DNA of 64,000 nt from contig JAGGQZ010000024.1 of assembly GCA_018613055.1 (NCBI GenBank), forward strand, positions 48,706-112,705, read 5' to 3'. The stretch's first letter is position 1, and each line of letters starts with the position of its first letter. The stretch comes from Chryseobacterium sp. ISL-80. Lineage in GTDB: Bacteria > Bacillota > Bacilli > Bacillales > Cytobacillaceae. The translations under genes were made by a program, and so were the position numbers. Below, in pieces: positions 8,439 through 18,273 of the stretch. The notes beneath the pieces were generated by a model that saw only the letters and a program-made list of their open reading frames with translations, was not told where the DNA came from and ran no database searches.

Positions 8439-9851
8439 TTATAAATATTTGCGGTGGACTCCTTTTCCATCATACGTATAAAGCATGGCCCTGCCTTCGA
8501 CAATCGTTTCGATATGGCACTTCCTGCCCCATAGCTGATGGATATACGGCAGGACTTTTTCAAGGTATTTAATATCCAGTTCTATCCCTTCGAAGCCATG
8601 TGTTATATATAGCTCACCGTTTTTAAGGTAATCACCATCTGTCACAGTAAGATAAGGAAACCCGCCATTGACTCTCATGCTTACAAGCTGGTCACGGACC
8701 TGCTCCCAGGCTTTGTCCACGACTTTATATTCCCGTCCTTGTTTTTGGAAAAGATACATATCCTCTCGCATGACCAGATCCTTTGTCAGGTAATTGCGTA
8801 AAAATGAGATATCTGATTCAATCTCGCGGACTTCGAACATTTTTTCCCTTCCTGAACCTGGTTTGACACCTCGGCGTTTCATTTCCTCAGTCGGATTATC
8901 ATACCGCTCTTCTATATCTTCAAACATTTTAATACCAAGATAATAGGGGTTGATTCCTGTCTTCGATGGCTGGACAACACCGGCATTCAATTTGGCGAAC
9001 TCAATTGACTCCCCGCTGGTAAGGTCCATCTCTCGGAGGATGCGTTGATGCCAGTAAGATGCCCATCCTTCGTTCATGATTTTCGTCTCCAGCTGCGGCC
9101 AAAAATAGAGCATTTCCTCACGCATCATCGTCAGGATATCCCTTTGCCAATCATCCAACTCCCGGCTGTAGCTTTCGATGAACAAGAGAAGATCTTTCTC
9201 CGGCCTCGGCGGGAATTTCTTTTTCTTGTTTTGTTCTTTCGGCTGTGCATTTTTTTCATCAAGGTTCCAAAGATCATCATAAGGACTGGCTGCTGTTACT
9301 GGCTCATCATCCCCGTCATCATCTTCGATGGACCATGCTAGCTTTGGCCTCATTAAGGAAGGATCGATATGCTCTTCAATCGCCAATACAGCATCGAGAA
9401 ATGACTCAACTGCTTGTTTTCCATGCTCGATTTCATATTTGCGGATCCTTTCCGCAGTTGCTGCCATGCTTTCAACCATATCCCTTTTCGTATTCTGGAA
9501 ACGGACATTATTTTTGAAAAAATCGCAATGAGCGAGTACGTGGGCAACAATTAATTTGTTCTGGATCAGCGAATTCGAATCGAGCAGGAAAGCATAACAA
9601 GGATTTGAATTGATCACCAATTCATAAATCTTGGATAGACCCAAATCATAATGTAGCTTCATTTTATGGAATTGTTTTCCGAAGCTCCAATGCGAAAATC
9701 TCGTTGGCATTCCGTATGCCCCAAATGTATAGATGATTTCGGCAGGACAAATTTCATATCGCATCGGATAAAAATCCAGCCCAAATCCCTTCGCAATTTC
9801 AGTAATTTCAGAAATGGCATATTCTAGAGACTTCTGTTCTTCCGACACCAT
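8439..9851 (-). CDS. spoVR: Stage V sporulation protein R (SpoVR)
   Basis: 470 residues, the usual SpoVR length. Conserved stretches include [39 protein letters not shown], [23 protein letters not shown] and the C-terminal [14 protein letters not shown]. SpoVR is needed for normal spore cortex formation in B. subtilis; the biochemical activity is not established. It co-occurs widely with the PrkA kinase and the YhbH protein, both present at 53-57 kb here. The start ATG 9849-9851 is preceded by AAGGGGGAGAG. A sigma-E-like -10 (CATACATT on the minus strand) lies 26 nt upstream, consistent with mother-cell expression. Confidence 0.96.
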   Translation of the reverse strand: MVSEEQKSLEYAISEITEIAKGFGLDFYPMRYEICPAEIIYTFGAYGMPTRFSHWSFGKQFHKMKLHYDLGLSKIYELVINSNPCYAFLLDSNSLIQNKLIVAHVLAHCDFFKNNVRFQNTKRDMVESMAATAERIRKYEIEHGKQAVESFLDAVLAIEEHIDPSLMRPKLAWSIEDDDGDDEPVTAASPYDDLWNLDEKNAQPKEQNKKKKFPPRPEKDLLLFIESYSRELDDWQRDILTMMREEMLYFWPQLETKIMNEGWASYWHQRILREMDLTSGESIEFAKLNAGVVQPSKTGINPYYLGIKMFEDIEERYDNPTEEMKRRGVKPGSGREKMFEVREIESDISFLRNYLTKDLVMREDMYLFQKQGREYKVVDKAWEQVRDQLVSMRVNGGFPYLTVTDGDYLKNGELYITHGFEGIELDIKYLEKVLPYIHQLWGRKCHIETIVEGRAMLYTYDGKGVHRKYL

Positions 9852-9867
9852 CTCTCCCCCTTTCACC

Positions 9868-9885
9868 TCATACAACAATGTATGA
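9868..9885 (-). promoter_or_regulatory. Putative sigma-E -10 element of spoVR within a small palindrome
   Basis: The minus strand reads CATACATT (9877-9884), matching the sigma-E -10 consensus CATACAnT. It lies inside TCATAC-N6-GTATGA, a perfect inverted repeat. A matching -35 is not convincing. Confidence 0.5.
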
Positions 9886-9919
9886 GAAAAAAAGGAGAAA
9901 GATGAACAGGTTAAAAACT

Positions 9920-10243
9920 TTACTGCTGTTGCTGTTCAGTTACGCTAAGGCTTACTAATCGGTTATTTTTTACATCATGTGTGATTTGCACTGTCATATA
10001 AACAGGTTTTCCGTTTACATTGACTCTGTACTGGAAGGAGTCCAGCACCTGGCGATCATCAATTTGCTTTCGGCCCATATACTTATAATCCTGGACCTCC
10101 TCACCGGGAAAATCTTCTTTGATCACGGCGGTAGCGATCCGGCCATACTTTTCATAATCAGGCCTTTGCGCCTTGCTATCGATACTTAAGAATCCGGTTG
10201 AAAAAAGCATGGTCACCGCGATTGATAAAAGAAACTTTTTCAT
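9920..10243 (-). CDS. yhdC: Secreted DUF3889-type protein (YhdC-like)
   Basis: 107 residues with a classic signal peptide ([21 protein letters not shown]) and probable cleavage near residue 25. The mature part contains [29 protein letters not shown] and ends in a Gln run (TEQQQQ). The pattern fits DUF3889/YqzG-YhdC proteins of bacilli, small secreted proteins of unknown role. The start is preceded by AAAAGGGGCGTTCTT. Its position between spoVR and yhdB agrees with the B. subtilis yhd region. Confidence 0.8.
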   Translation of the reverse strand: MKKFLLSIAVTMLFSTGFLSIDSKAQRPDYEKYGRIATAVIKEDFPGEEVQDYKYMGRKQIDDRQVLDSFQYRVNVNGKPVYMTVQITHDVKNNRLVSLSVTEQQQQ

Positions 10244-10416
10244 AAGAACGCCCCTTTTCGTTGCTATTTTCTTCAAGTCACCCATGGTTCATGTAATGGC
10301 CGAATATACAGGTAAATATTAAAAACCCCTGTAAACAAAGGCGTCCAACATTTTCTGAGGAAGTTCCGCACACAAATCCATATAATATTATCAACTCCTC
10401 ATAAGGAGGATTGACA

Positions 10417-10671
10417 ATGAACAAAACGGATTATGACCGCGCACTATATTACACGCATCGGTCACAATGGGATAACCTGCTCATCCTGATGGTCAGGACC
10501 GAGGATCAATTCCTGGCTAAGAAAATTGAACATTTTCTCCACGCTTACAATTTTGAAAAAGATTATACTGTCATTGAAAGAAACCTGTATTCACTGCTAA
10601 GATACATCGACCACGCAAATGAAGCCGCCGGCGACGACTGCCTGGAAACCGCTGTAACCGGCTCGATTTAA
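10417..10671 (+). CDS. yhdB: YhdB-like small protein
   Basis: 84 residues (MNKTDYDRALYYTHRSQWDN...). The N-terminal half closely matches my memory of B. subtilis YhdB (DYDRALYYTHRSQWDNLLIL), a conserved Bacillus protein of unknown function. I use ATG 10417, with AAGGAGG 7 nt upstream; a TTG six bases earlier is too close to that site. It is followed by a bidirectional terminator shared with the response regulator gene. Confidence 0.85.
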   Translation: MNKTDYDRALYYTHRSQWDNLLILMVRTEDQFLAKKIEHFLHAYNFEKDYTVIERNLYSLLRYIDHANEAAGDDCLETAVTGSI

Positions 10672-10690
10672 ACTGAGAATTCCACCAAAA

Positions 10691-10728
10691 AATAACACGG
10701 CCACCTATATTAAGGTGCCGTGTTTGTT
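10691..10728. terminator. Bidirectional terminator yhdB / response regulator
   Basis: AACACGGC-C-ACCT-loop-AGGTGCCGTGTT stem with T-rich flank on the plus strand and A-rich flank on the left. Confidence 0.8.
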
Positions 10729-10762
10729 CTTTTTTATGCTGCTATCCCTCAGGAATTTTCTG

Positions 10763-11422
10763 CTAGGCCGAAGGAGGTTCCTGGTCCACAAGGCGATTCC
10801 GGACTGCATACAAAGCCGCCTGGGTACGGTCTGCCAGTTCCAATTTTGCCAGGACGTTGGATACATGGGTCTTGACGGTCTTTTCTGTAATAAATAAGGC
10901 AGCTGCGATTTCTTTGTTGCTTTTTCCGCTGGCAATTTCCTTCAGCACTTCAAGCTCCCGTTTGGTCAGCTCATCAAGCGGTCTTCTAACAGCTCGGTTG
11001 TTCCCGGAAAGATGCTTTAAAACGAGTGAGGTTGCTTTTGGATGAAGCTGGTTTTCGCCTTCCACCATCCTGATGATCGACCTGACGAGTTCATCCGGCT
11101 GAATATCTTTTAGCTGATATCCAGAGGCTCCAGCCTCAATCGCAGGTATGACGTGCTCCTGGTCGGAATAACTTGTCAGCATCATGATCTTAATATCAGG
11201 ATTTTTTGCTTTAATGACTTTTGTTGCCTCAATACCGTTCATTTCCGGCATGATTAAATCCATTAGGATAATATCTGGATTCAGCTTTTCTGCAAGCTTA
11301 ACTGCTTCCTTCCCATTACCTGCTTCCCCAACGATTTCAAGATGTTCTTGCGTCCTGAGGAAGAATGCCAAGCCTCTCCTGACGACATGATGGTCATCAG
11401 CAATCAGTACTTTAATTGCCAT
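10763..11422 (-). CDS. yhcZ: NarL/LuxR-family response regulator (YhcZ-like)
   Basis: 219 residues. The receiver domain has the acidic pair DDHH near the N-terminus, phospho-acceptor Asp in ILMDLIMPEMNG (about residue 54) and the conserved Lys in QLKD. The C-terminal LuxR helix-turn-helix is clear (LTKRELEVL, SNKEIA, TEKTVKTHVSNVL). It lies 14 bp after the partner kinase gene in the same operon. Neighbourhood (pgcA, yhcX, yhdB) matches B. subtilis yhcYZ; the signal is unknown. Confidence 0.9.
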   Translation of the reverse strand: MAIKVLIADDHHVVRRGLAFFLRTQEHLEIVGEAGNGKEAVKLAEKLNPDIILMDLIMPEMNGIEATKVIKAKNPDIKIMMLTSYSDQEHVIPAIEAGASGYQLKDIQPDELVRSIIRMVEGENQLHPKATSLVLKHLSGNNRAVRRPLDELTKRELEVLKEIASGKSNKEIAAALFITEKTVKTHVSNVLAKLELADRTQAALYAVRNRLVDQEPPSA

Positions 11423-11436
11423 CCCCTGTTCCTCCT

Positions 11437-12555
11437 TTAAATAGGAATCCTTATAATAACCGATGTTCCTTTTCCATGGTTACTTTTGATTTCAACCAGG
11501 CCTCCAAGTGAAGAAGCACGGGTTTGCATACTTTTCAACCCAAGTGACGGCAGCTCTTTTTCCGGATCAAAATTAAAACCGCAGCCATCATCCTTGATCC
11601 TCATTTCTACCAGTTCACTTGTCGTGGTAAGCAACAATTCAACTTTATTTGTCCCGGCATGCTTTTTGCAGTTGGCCAAACCTTCCTGACCAATTCGCCA
11701 AAGTGTTTCTTCTACTTTACCTGGCAGGCTTGCAATCCCTGATACCTTAGTGTCCAGATTTAAATCCAGCATTTCTGCATAACCGGCTAGCGCGCAAATG
11801 ATTCCGTTCTCAAGACCGCGGGGGCGCAATTGCCAGATCAGCGCCCTCATCTCCCCCTGAGCTTCCTGAGCCAGGTGCTGTATGTATGAGAAAGTTTCTT
11901 TCAGTTCGGAGGTTCCCGCCATTTCAATGCCAGCCCTTGCCGTCAGGCTTAAGGAAAAAAGAAGCTGGTTCACTGAATCATGAAGGTCCCTTGCCAGCCG
12001 GTTTCGCTCTGCTGCCAGTGCAAGTTCCTGCTCTTGCTGGGCAAGTTTTATTCTTTTTATGGCAGTACCGATTTGAAATGCGACAGCTTCAAGCAAGGCA
12101 AGCTCTTCTTGTTCAAAATGTATTTTATGAGGAGAGCCGACATTCATGACCCCGAACTTCTCATCCCCGGCCCGCAATGGAACCGTCGCATGATGCGTCA
12201 ATCCATTTGTATCACCTGTTTTATTATTAATCGCATCCTCAAGTCTTTTACATTCAAATATATTTGTTGCTTTATTCAATCTGCCATCATTATAGCGGTC
12301 CACACACCAGCAGCCGCCCTCGCACATTGGCGCGAACTCATTCTGGGATAATGCAGGAGGCAGTTTGGACTTTGCAGCCAGCTGATATTCACCCTCGCCA
12401 TCAATCAGAAAAATCCAGCCTGTCTCCAAGCCGGTAATATGTAAAAGCCTTCTTAAAACCTCCGCCAGGACACGATTAAGTTCTGTCCCCTCATTCAGTA
12501 ATTCTGCTATTTCCTTCAGAATGCTGACATTGGAATCAGCTTTATTTTCTGCCAT
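11437..12555 (-). CDS. yhcY: GAF-domain histidine kinase (YhcY-like)
   Basis: 372 residues, no membrane helices. A GAF domain (about 25-180) is followed by a HisKA_3 dimerisation domain with phospho-acceptor His in RDLHDSVNQLLFS, then an HATPase domain (EEGLANCKKHAG-like N box, DDGCGF G1 box, SLGLKSMQTRA). The GAF carries a cysteine group C-x3-C-x-C plus a further Cys about 16 residues on (MCEGGCWCVD, FECKR); whether it binds a metal or Fe-S cluster is open. The start ATG 12553-12555 follows ACGGGGGGATTTGT; the longer upstream frame has no such site. It phosphorylates the adjacent NarL-type regulator. Confidence 0.9.
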   Translation of the reverse strand: MAENKADSNVSILKEIAELLNEGTELNRVLAEVLRRLLHITGLETGWIFLIDGEGEYQLAAKSKLPPALSQNEFAPMCEGGCWCVDRYNDGRLNKATNIFECKRLEDAINNKTGDTNGLTHHATVPLRAGDEKFGVMNVGSPHKIHFEQEELALLEAVAFQIGTAIKRIKLAQQEQELALAAERNRLARDLHDSVNQLLFSLSLTARAGIEMAGTSELKETFSYIQHLAQEAQGEMRALIWQLRPRGLENGIICALAGYAEMLDLNLDTKVSGIASLPGKVEETLWRIGQEGLANCKKHAGTNKVELLLTTTSELVEMRIKDDGCGFNFDPEKELPSLGLKSMQTRASSLGGLVEIKSNHGKGTSVIIRIPI

Positions 12556-12655
12556 ACAAATCCCCCCGTTTCTCCCTATTATATCTTTATTCGGAAAATT
12601 CCGCTTTCTAAAAAAGTCTGAACCTCTCTCAGACAAAAGTCGTAAAAGCAAAAAA

Positions 12656-12686
12656 TCCGAAGAGAGACTGACTCTCTTCGGATTGA
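12656..12686 (-). terminator. Terminator left from a degraded SDR gene
   Basis: AATCCGAAGAGA-GACTGA-(C)TCTCTTCGGATT hairpin with a T run on the minus strand, directly after the SDR remnant stop codon. Confidence 0.75.
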
Positions 12687-12688
12687 AT

Positions 12689-12829
12689 TTACTTCGGATA
12701 ATTCTGTACCAGCGGATGGATGACAATTTCATCGATCAGCATATGCTTCGGTGCTGATGCCATATAGACGACAGCATTGGCATGTCCTCCACTTAAGCCA
12801 GTCTTGTTTTTAGGTAGGCCCTGTAACCC
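12689..12829 (-). pseudogene. C-terminal remnant of a short-chain dehydrogenase (SDR)
   Basis: The minus strand encodes 46 codons ending NAVVYMASAPKHMLIDE..., with HPL and a TAA stop. This is the C-terminus of classical SDR oxidoreductases related to YdfG. Just upstream the frame hits a TGA, and there is no Rossmann GxxxGxG segment or catalytic YxxxK between it and pgcA (stop at 12851). The usual EDIANAVV is altered to GGHANAVV. Only the tail and terminator survive, so I call it a decayed gene. Confidence 0.8.
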
Positions 12830-12850
12830 TCAGCTAAATTTATTTGTTTT

Positions 12851-14596
12851 TTACAGGTTCTTTGCTGCTTCCATTTTCTCTTCCACAACCTGCATGAAAT
12901 TCTGTTCGATTTTTTGGAGCTTCTGCTTGCTTTCAGCAAGACTCTTGTCATTCACACCAAAATAAAACTTGATTTTCGGCTCAGTTCCAGATGGGCGAAG
13001 GCACATCCATGTGCCATCCTCAAGATAGTATTTGATGACGTTTGAAGAAGGAAGCTGGATCTTTTCTTCCTCGTTGTTTTCATTCACTCTTACACCTGTT
13101 AAATAATCTTCCACTGCAGTTACTTTCAATCCACCCAGATTCTTGAGCGGCTCCTGACGGAAGACTCCAAGTGTTTTCTGGATTAGCTCGGCTCCTTCTT
13201 TTCCTTTTAACGTCAGGGAACGCAGCCCTTCCTGATAGAAACCATACTCCTCAAATACACTAAGAAGCGCTTCGTACAAAGACATGTCCTTCTTTTTATA
13301 ATATGCGCACACTTCAACGGCCAGCATGGCAGCCTGGACGGCATCTTTATCGCGGGCAAAGTCACCGATCAGATATCCGTAGCTTTCTTCATAACCGAAC
13401 AGGAATTTATACTCTCCCGTCTCTTCATATTGCTTTATTTTTTCCGCAATGAACTTGAAGCCTGTCAGGACATCGATGGTTTCAAGTCCGAAAGACGAAG
13501 CGATTTTGCGCCCAAGTTCGGAAGTCACGATTGTTTTTAACACGATTCCATTGGCCTGGAGCGTACCTTTTTCTTTTTTCTGTGTAAGAATATAGTGCAG
13601 CAGCAGGGCTCCTGTCTGATTCCCTGTCAGCACAGTGTACTCTCCGTCAGCATCTTTAACGGCGATTCCAAGACGATCCGCATCTGGGTCTGTTGCGATC
13701 AGCACATCTGCACCGATTTTCTTTCCTTCTCGGATTGCTAGTTCAAATGCAGCATGTTCTTCAGGATTCGGGCTTTTCACTGTCGAAAATTCAGGGTCTG
13801 GAAGCTCCTGCTCCTTCACCACTACAACATTCTGGTACTTCAGGTTCGTCAGTATATTCCGCACAGGCATATTGGCAGTGCCGTGCAATGGGGTGAAGAC
13901 CACTTTCACATTGGCTTCATCCGATAATGTAGGATTTTCGGAAATCGTCATCAGCTTCTCGAGATAAGCGCGGTCCACTTCAGGTCCAATCATCTTGATC
14001 AGGCCCTTATCTTTAAGCTCCTGCTCGTCCATAACTTCGATTGACAATTCATTTTCAATTTCATTCACTTTGGCAATGACTTCGTCAGCACCTTCCGGCG
14101 GCAGCTGCCCACCGTCCGGACCATATACCTTATACCCATTGTATTCAGGCGGATTATGGCTAGCTGTAACGACTATTCCTGCGTACGCATGCAGGTATCG
14201 TACTGCGAAAGACAACTCCGGAGTCGGTCTCAACTCTTCAAAAACATATGTCTGGATCCCGCGCGTAGCTAAAGTCTTTGCCGCTTCCATCGCGAATTCC
14301 GGTGATTTATGGCGGGAATCATAGGCGATCACTACACCGCGCTGCTTCGCCTCAGCCCCATGTTCTTCTATGTATGCCGCCAGTCCAGCCGACGCTTTGC
14401 GCACAGTGTATATGTTCATACGATTGGTCCCAGCGCCAATTTCCCCACGCATACCGCCAGTCCCAAACTCAAGATTCTTATAAAATACTTCCTCTAAATG
14501 CTTCTCGTTTTCCTTAAATGAATCAAGTTCGGCTTTAAGCTCTGGATCCAATCCAGCAAAACCAAGCCACTTGTCAGCATTCATCTTCCAATCCAT
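12851..14596 (-). CDS. pgcA: Alpha-phosphoglucomutase (PgcA)
   Basis: 581 residues, the standard length for the Bacillus enzyme that interconverts glucose-1-phosphate and glucose-6-phosphate. Active-site serine loop [14 protein letters not shown], metal loop TDPDADR, sugar loop GYEESYGY and phosphate loop [12 protein letters not shown] are all intact. The start is preceded by GGGAGGTCATTCG. In Bacillus it supplies UDP-glucose synthesis for teichoic acid glucosylation and glycolipids. The position between yhcX and yhcY matches B. subtilis pgcA (yhxB) without the intervening glp genes. Confidence 0.96.
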   Translation of the reverse strand: MDWKMNADKWLGFAGLDPELKAELDSFKENEKHLEEVFYKNLEFGTGGMRGEIGAGTNRMNIYTVRKASAGLAAYIEEHGAEAKQRGVVIAYDSRHKSPEFAMEAAKTLATRGIQTYVFEELRPTPELSFAVRYLHAYAGIVVTASHNPPEYNGYKVYGPDGGQLPPEGADEVIAKVNEIENELSIEVMDEQELKDKGLIKMIGPEVDRAYLEKLMTISENPTLSDEANVKVVFTPLHGTANMPVRNILTNLKYQNVVVVKEQELPDPEFSTVKSPNPEEHAAFELAIREGKKIGADVLIATDPDADRLGIAVKDADGEYTVLTGNQTGALLLHYILTQKKEKGTLQANGIVLKTIVTSELGRKIASSFGLETIDVLTGFKFIAEKIKQYEETGEYKFLFGYEESYGYLIGDFARDKDAVQAAMLAVEVCAYYKKKDMSLYEALLSVFEEYGFYQEGLRSLTLKGKEGAELIQKTLGVFRQEPLKNLGGLKVTAVEDYLTGVRVNENNEEEKIQLPSSNVIKYYLEDGTWMCLRPSGTEPKIKFYFGVNDKSLAESKQKLQKIEQNFMQVVEEKMEAAKNL

Positions 14597-14714
14597 CGAA
14601 TGACCTCCCGAAAAATAAGATTTGAATCTTACAGCTAATTATAAAACAAGATAGAGCATGTTTGATAACTTTTATGCTAACTTGTTAAGTTTTTGATTTA
14701 TTTTCAGTGATTTA

Positions 14715-15425
14715 GGAATCCACAGGACATATTGGTGAGCCTTTTTTCTGGTTTCTGGGATTTCGTGGCACCAAGATGGCTTATTGGCGACACATTTTTC
14801 CTCTGTCTGGGTTTAAAGTGCTCCAAGACGGCTTATTGGTATCACACTTCTCCAGTTTCTGGGGTTTAAGTGCTTCAATATGGCTTATTGGTGACACGAT
14901 TATCCAGTATATGGGTTTTAAGTGTTCCAATATTGCTTATTGGTGACACGGTTATCCAGTATATGGGTTTCAAGTGTTCCAATATTGCTTATTGGTGACA
15001 AAATTATCCAGTATCTGGGTTTTAGAGGTTCCAATATGCTTTATTGGTGACACACTTTTCCTGTTTCTGGAATTTAAGTGTTCCAAGATGGCTTATTGGT
15101 GGCACGATAATCCAGTTTTTAGGTTTTCGATGTTCCAATACGCTTTATTGGTAACACATTTCTCCAGTTTTTGGGATTTAAGTGCTCCAATATTGCTTAT
15201 TGGCGACAAAATTATCCAATATCTGGGTTTTCTGTGTTCCAAACGCTTTATTGGTGACATAATTATCCAGTTATTGTAATTTAAAGGTTCCAATACGCTT
15301 TAATTAGTGACCTGTTTTTCTTGTTTCTGGGTTTTTTGGACACCAAGAAGGCCTATTGGTGTCCTTTTTTTCACCTTCCTGGGTTTTACGGCACCAACAG
15401 CATCCATTGGTCACCCTTTTGATAA
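14715..15425. repeat. Tandem array 1: 14 units, 52-bp period, CCAATA/TATTGG hairpin
   Basis: The motif ATTGGTGAC or a close variant recurs at 14731, 14783, 14835, 14887, 14939, 14991, 15043, 15095, 15147, 15199, 15250, 15303, 15355 and 15406: intervals are 52 bp with single-base exceptions at the degenerate right end. Each unit has CCAANA-N5-TATTGG, then TGACAC, a TCCAG box, TGGG, and (A)AGTGTT. It fills the gap between pgcA and yhcX. Because 52 is not a multiple of 3, the short frames across it are not conserved, so it is non-coding. No transposase or terminal repeats are present. Confidence 0.95.
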
Positions 15426-15545
15426 TGTTTCTACGGGTAAATCTCCAATCAAAAATGAATGCCATTTAACGGCTTCAATCAATTCCAATACCACTGAAAA
15501 ACACCTGAAGAATTTTGTACATTTTCCCCAGGTGTTGCAGCCATT

Positions 15546-17084
15546 TTACTTTTTATACTGAATCCGGTAAATATCGTGCCTGCGGTCTTTCAGCTGCCTT
15601 ACTGTTCCGTCCTGGCGCTGGCGGCGGAGGATTTCGAGATCGACGTCGCCAATCATCACCATTTCGATGTTCGGGTTCGTTTCGCCGACAATCCCGTCCC
15701 TAGCAAATTCAAAATCCGATGGCGCAAAGATCCCGGACTGGGCATACTGGATATCCATGTTTTCTGTTTGCGGCAGGTTCCCGACTGTTCCCGAGATGAC
15801 TGTGTATACCTGATTTTCGACCGCTCTTGCCTGGGCACAGTAACGAACACGAAGGTATCCCTGGCGATCTTCGGTACAAAATGGAGTGAAGATGATTTTC
15901 GCCCCCATATCGGTAGCGATTCTTGCCAGCTCAGGAAACTCGATATCATAACAGATCTGGATGGCGATTTTGCCGCAGTCTGTATCGAAGACCTTCAATT
16001 CATCGCCCCGGCTGATGCCCCACCATCTTCGTTCATTCGGCGTAATATGGAGCTTATACTGCTTGTCGATTGTGCCGTCGCGTCGGAACAAATAGGAGAT
16101 ATTATAGATTTCTTCATCTTCTTCTTTTACAAAATGGGAGCCGCCGATGATGTTGACATTGTAGCGGACAGCCAGGTCTGTAAAAAGTTCAATATATTGT
16201 TCCGTGTATTCGGCCACCTTTCGGACAGCGAGCGACGGTGATTTTTCATTCATGAACGACATGAGCTGTGTTGTAAAGAGTTCCGGAAAAACTGCAAAAT
16301 CTGAGCCGGCATCCGAAGCGACATCGGTAAAGTACTCAACCTGGTGTGCAAAGTCTTCAAAAGATTCAATTTGCCTCATCATATATTGGACAACGCAAAT
16401 ACGGACCGGGTTGCTTGTTTTGAAAAAGCGCTTCGATTTCGGATGGTAGTCGACATTATTCCATTCCATCAAGGTTGCATATTTGTTTGACTGAAGATCG
16501 TCCGGCAAATAATTCGGATTGATCCTCATTAATATGAAGTCATTCCTTAGCTGGAATGAGAGTACAGGATCATATATTTTATGCGATGCGACCTGCCTGA
16601 CATATTCACGAGGTGACATTTCTTCTGCATGCAGATGGTAATTCGGGATTCGGCCGCCGATGATGATACTCTTCAGGTTCATCTGCCTGGCGAGGTCTTT
16701 TCTCGCCTCATACAGACGGTACCCCACCTTCATCCTTCTGAATTCAGGATGGGTCATGACTTCAATTCCATATAAATTGTAGCCATCGGGATTATGGTTG
16801 GTGATATACCCTTCATCTGTGATGTCATCCCAGCTGTGGCGGTCATCATATTCGTCAAAGTTGATGATCAGGCTGGAACACGAACCGACCACCTTTCCGT
16901 CGTATTCTGCTACGAACTGGCCTTCAGGAAAAATTTCAAGATGACTTTCCAGCTGATCCCTTTTCCAGGGGTCCATTCCAGGAAAGCAGCTATTTTGCAT
17001 TTTGATGATTTCATCAATATCCTCATGCTTCGTATTACGGATAATCATTCTTTTTTCAAATTTGGACAAATCCAGTTCAGTCAT
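15546..17084 (-). CDS. yhcX: GNAT acetyltransferase-nitrilase fusion (YhcX-like)
   Basis: 512 residues. Residues about 12-190 form a GNAT fold (EFRRMKVGYRLYEARKDLA is the acetyl-CoA loop). Residues about 220-500 form a carbon-nitrogen hydrolase with the full Glu-Lys-Cys triad: FPELFTTQ, YKLHITPNE and IQICYDIEFPE. The domain order and length match B. subtilis YhcX. The hydrolase probably acts on a small amide; the natural substrate is unknown. Start at 17082-17084, with AAAGGG 10 nt upstream; the GTG at 17096 overlaps that site and is unlikely. Its 3' end abuts the 52-bp array. Confidence 0.93.
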   Translation of the reverse strand: MTELDLSKFEKRMIIRNTKHEDIDEIIKMQNSCFPGMDPWKRDQLESHLEIFPEGQFVAEYDGKVVGSCSSLIINFDEYDDRHSWDDITDEGYITNHNPDGYNLYGIEVMTHPEFRRMKVGYRLYEARKDLARQMNLKSIIIGGRIPNYHLHAEEMSPREYVRQVASHKIYDPVLSFQLRNDFILMRINPNYLPDDLQSNKYATLMEWNNVDYHPKSKRFFKTSNPVRICVVQYMMRQIESFEDFAHQVEYFTDVASDAGSDFAVFPELFTTQLMSFMNEKSPSLAVRKVAEYTEQYIELFTDLAVRYNVNIIGGSHFVKEEDEEIYNISYLFRRDGTIDKQYKLHITPNERRWWGISRGDELKVFDTDCGKIAIQICYDIEFPELARIATDMGAKIIFTPFCTEDRQGYLRVRYCAQARAVENQVYTVISGTVGNLPQTENMDIQYAQSGIFAPSDFEFARDGIVGETNPNIEMVMIGDVDLEILRRQRQDGTVRQLKDRRHDIYRIQYKK

Positions 17085-17328
17085 ATATTGATGCACCCTT
17101 TCTTAATCGTCTTGCATTTATGTAAAAAAACACCCCAGCATATCCCTATACCCGCAATCAGCAAAATATAATACTCTATATGTAGCTTCTCCTGATGTAT
17201 TGGGAAAAATTATTTCACATAATGTTAATTGAAATATTTTATTACTTTCCTTAAGATGTAATGAGGGATAGTTGTTTCTTTTATAGAGAATGTTTGAATA
17301 GAGATTACATAGCTTAGGGGAGATTAGC

Positions 17329-17766
17329 TTGCAAAAGCCGAAAAAAGATTCAAGGGAAACCTTATTGTTTACTGCATGGGCTACATCCATCATTGCGATG
17401 TTCGGCAGCCTATATTTTTCGGAAATCCGCCAGTATGAACCATGCCTGCTATGCTGGTACCAGAGAATAATGATGTATCCTTTTGCCTTGATACTGGGGA
17501 TAGCCGTTGTGAAGAAGGATTATAAGATTTCTTTTTATACAATGATCATGGCTGCTGTCGGGGGACTGATTTCGCTTTACCATTATTCATTGCAAAAAGT
17601 GCCGTTCATGGCCGATAATGCTGCAACTTGCGGAAGGGTTCCATGTACAGGCCAATACATCAACTGGTTTGGTTTTATCACCATCCCATTCCTGGCTTTG
17701 ACCGCATTCATCATTATTTTTTCTTTAAGCCTGGTTATTTGGAAGAAATCGAAGGAGGAAGCTTAA
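17329..17766 (+). CDS. bdbC: Disulfide bond formation protein, DsbB family (BdbC)
   Basis: 145 residues, four membrane helices. The quinone-linked disulfide CLLC lies at residues 39-42 and the second pair in ATCGRVPC in the outer loop at about 101-106. The QRIMMYP segment after CLLC is typical of BdbC/BdbB. It reoxidises an extracytoplasmic thiol oxidase and passes electrons to menaquinone. The TTG start at 17329 is preceded by GGGGAGATTAGC. The next gene, a thioredoxin-fold oxidase, starts 1 bp after its stop, so the two form an oxidase pair. Confidence 0.93.
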   Translation: MQKPKKDSRETLLFTAWATSIIAMFGSLYFSEIRQYEPCLLCWYQRIMMYPFALILGIAVVKKDYKISFYTMIMAAVGGLISLYHYSLQKVPFMADNAATCGRVPCTGQYINWFGFITIPFLALTAFIIIFSLSLVIWKKSKEEA

Positions 17767-17767
17767 G

Positions 17768-18238
17768 TTGAAAAAAGTCATCATTTTTTTGGTTATTATC
17801 ATAGGATTGTTCGCAGCTTTATTCTTTGTCAGTAAAGCGCAAAATGAGGAAAAATCTGAAGGCAATCCATACGGAAAGGACACGCTACATCCTGAAACCG
17901 TCAAACAGCTGGATGATCCAAACTATCAAAACATCATCCTGCCTGATGAACTCGATAAAAAGCTTGAAGCTGGAGAAAATGTTACGGTTTATTTTTTCAG
18001 CCCAACATGCCCTCACTGCGTTCGCACAACACCAGTGGTCGCACCACTGGCAAAGGATATGGATGTTGATCTAGTACAATACAACCTTCTTGAATTCGAA
18101 CAAGGCTGGAATGACTACGGAATCGAATCGACTCCAACCATTGTCCAGTACAAGGATGGAAAAGAAGTCAACCGGATCGTCGGCTATCAGGAAGAAGCCA
18201 CTTTTAAAGATTGGTTCAATGAGAACACTCTGAAATAA
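17768..18238 (+). CDS. Membrane-anchored thioredoxin-fold thiol oxidase (BdbA-like)
   Basis: 156 residues with one N-terminal membrane anchor (KKVIIFLVIIIGLFAALFF) and an extracytoplasmic thioredoxin domain with redox motif CPHC at residues 81-84 and cis-Pro in STPTIV. CPHC is characteristic of strong oxidases such as DsbA/BdbA. TTG start at 17768, with GGAGGAAGC upstream inside the end of bdbC. It is translationally coupled to bdbC, its presumed reoxidant. The result is disulfide formation in secreted proteins. Could also be named ResA-like, but the context favours oxidation. Confidence 0.88.
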   Translation: MKKVIIFLVIIIGLFAALFFVSKAQNEEKSEGNPYGKDTLHPETVKQLDDPNYQNIILPDELDKKLEAGENVTVYFFSPTCPHCVRTTPVVAPLAKDMDVDLVQYNLLEFEQGWNDYGIESTPTIVQYKDGKEVNRIVGYQEEATFKDWFNENTLK

Positions 18239-18239
18239 C

Positions 18240-18272
18240 GAAAAACGCCTGCGGATTCGCAGGCGTTTTCTT
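18240..18272. terminator. Bidirectional terminator after the bdb pair
   Basis: AAAACGCCTGCG-GATT-CGCAGGCGTTTT with T/A flanks on both sides. Confidence 0.9.
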
Positions 18273-18273
18273 C

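Noticed and set aside
14974..15279. Open frames of 66-101 codons across the 52-bp array
   Set aside because: The period is not a multiple of three, so each unit is read in a different frame; no ribosome binding site. The frames are by-products of the repeat.
14715..15425. Array 1 as an insertion-sequence or MITE remnant
   Set aside because: No terminal inverted repeats, target duplication or transposase trace; the structure is a pure tandem series.
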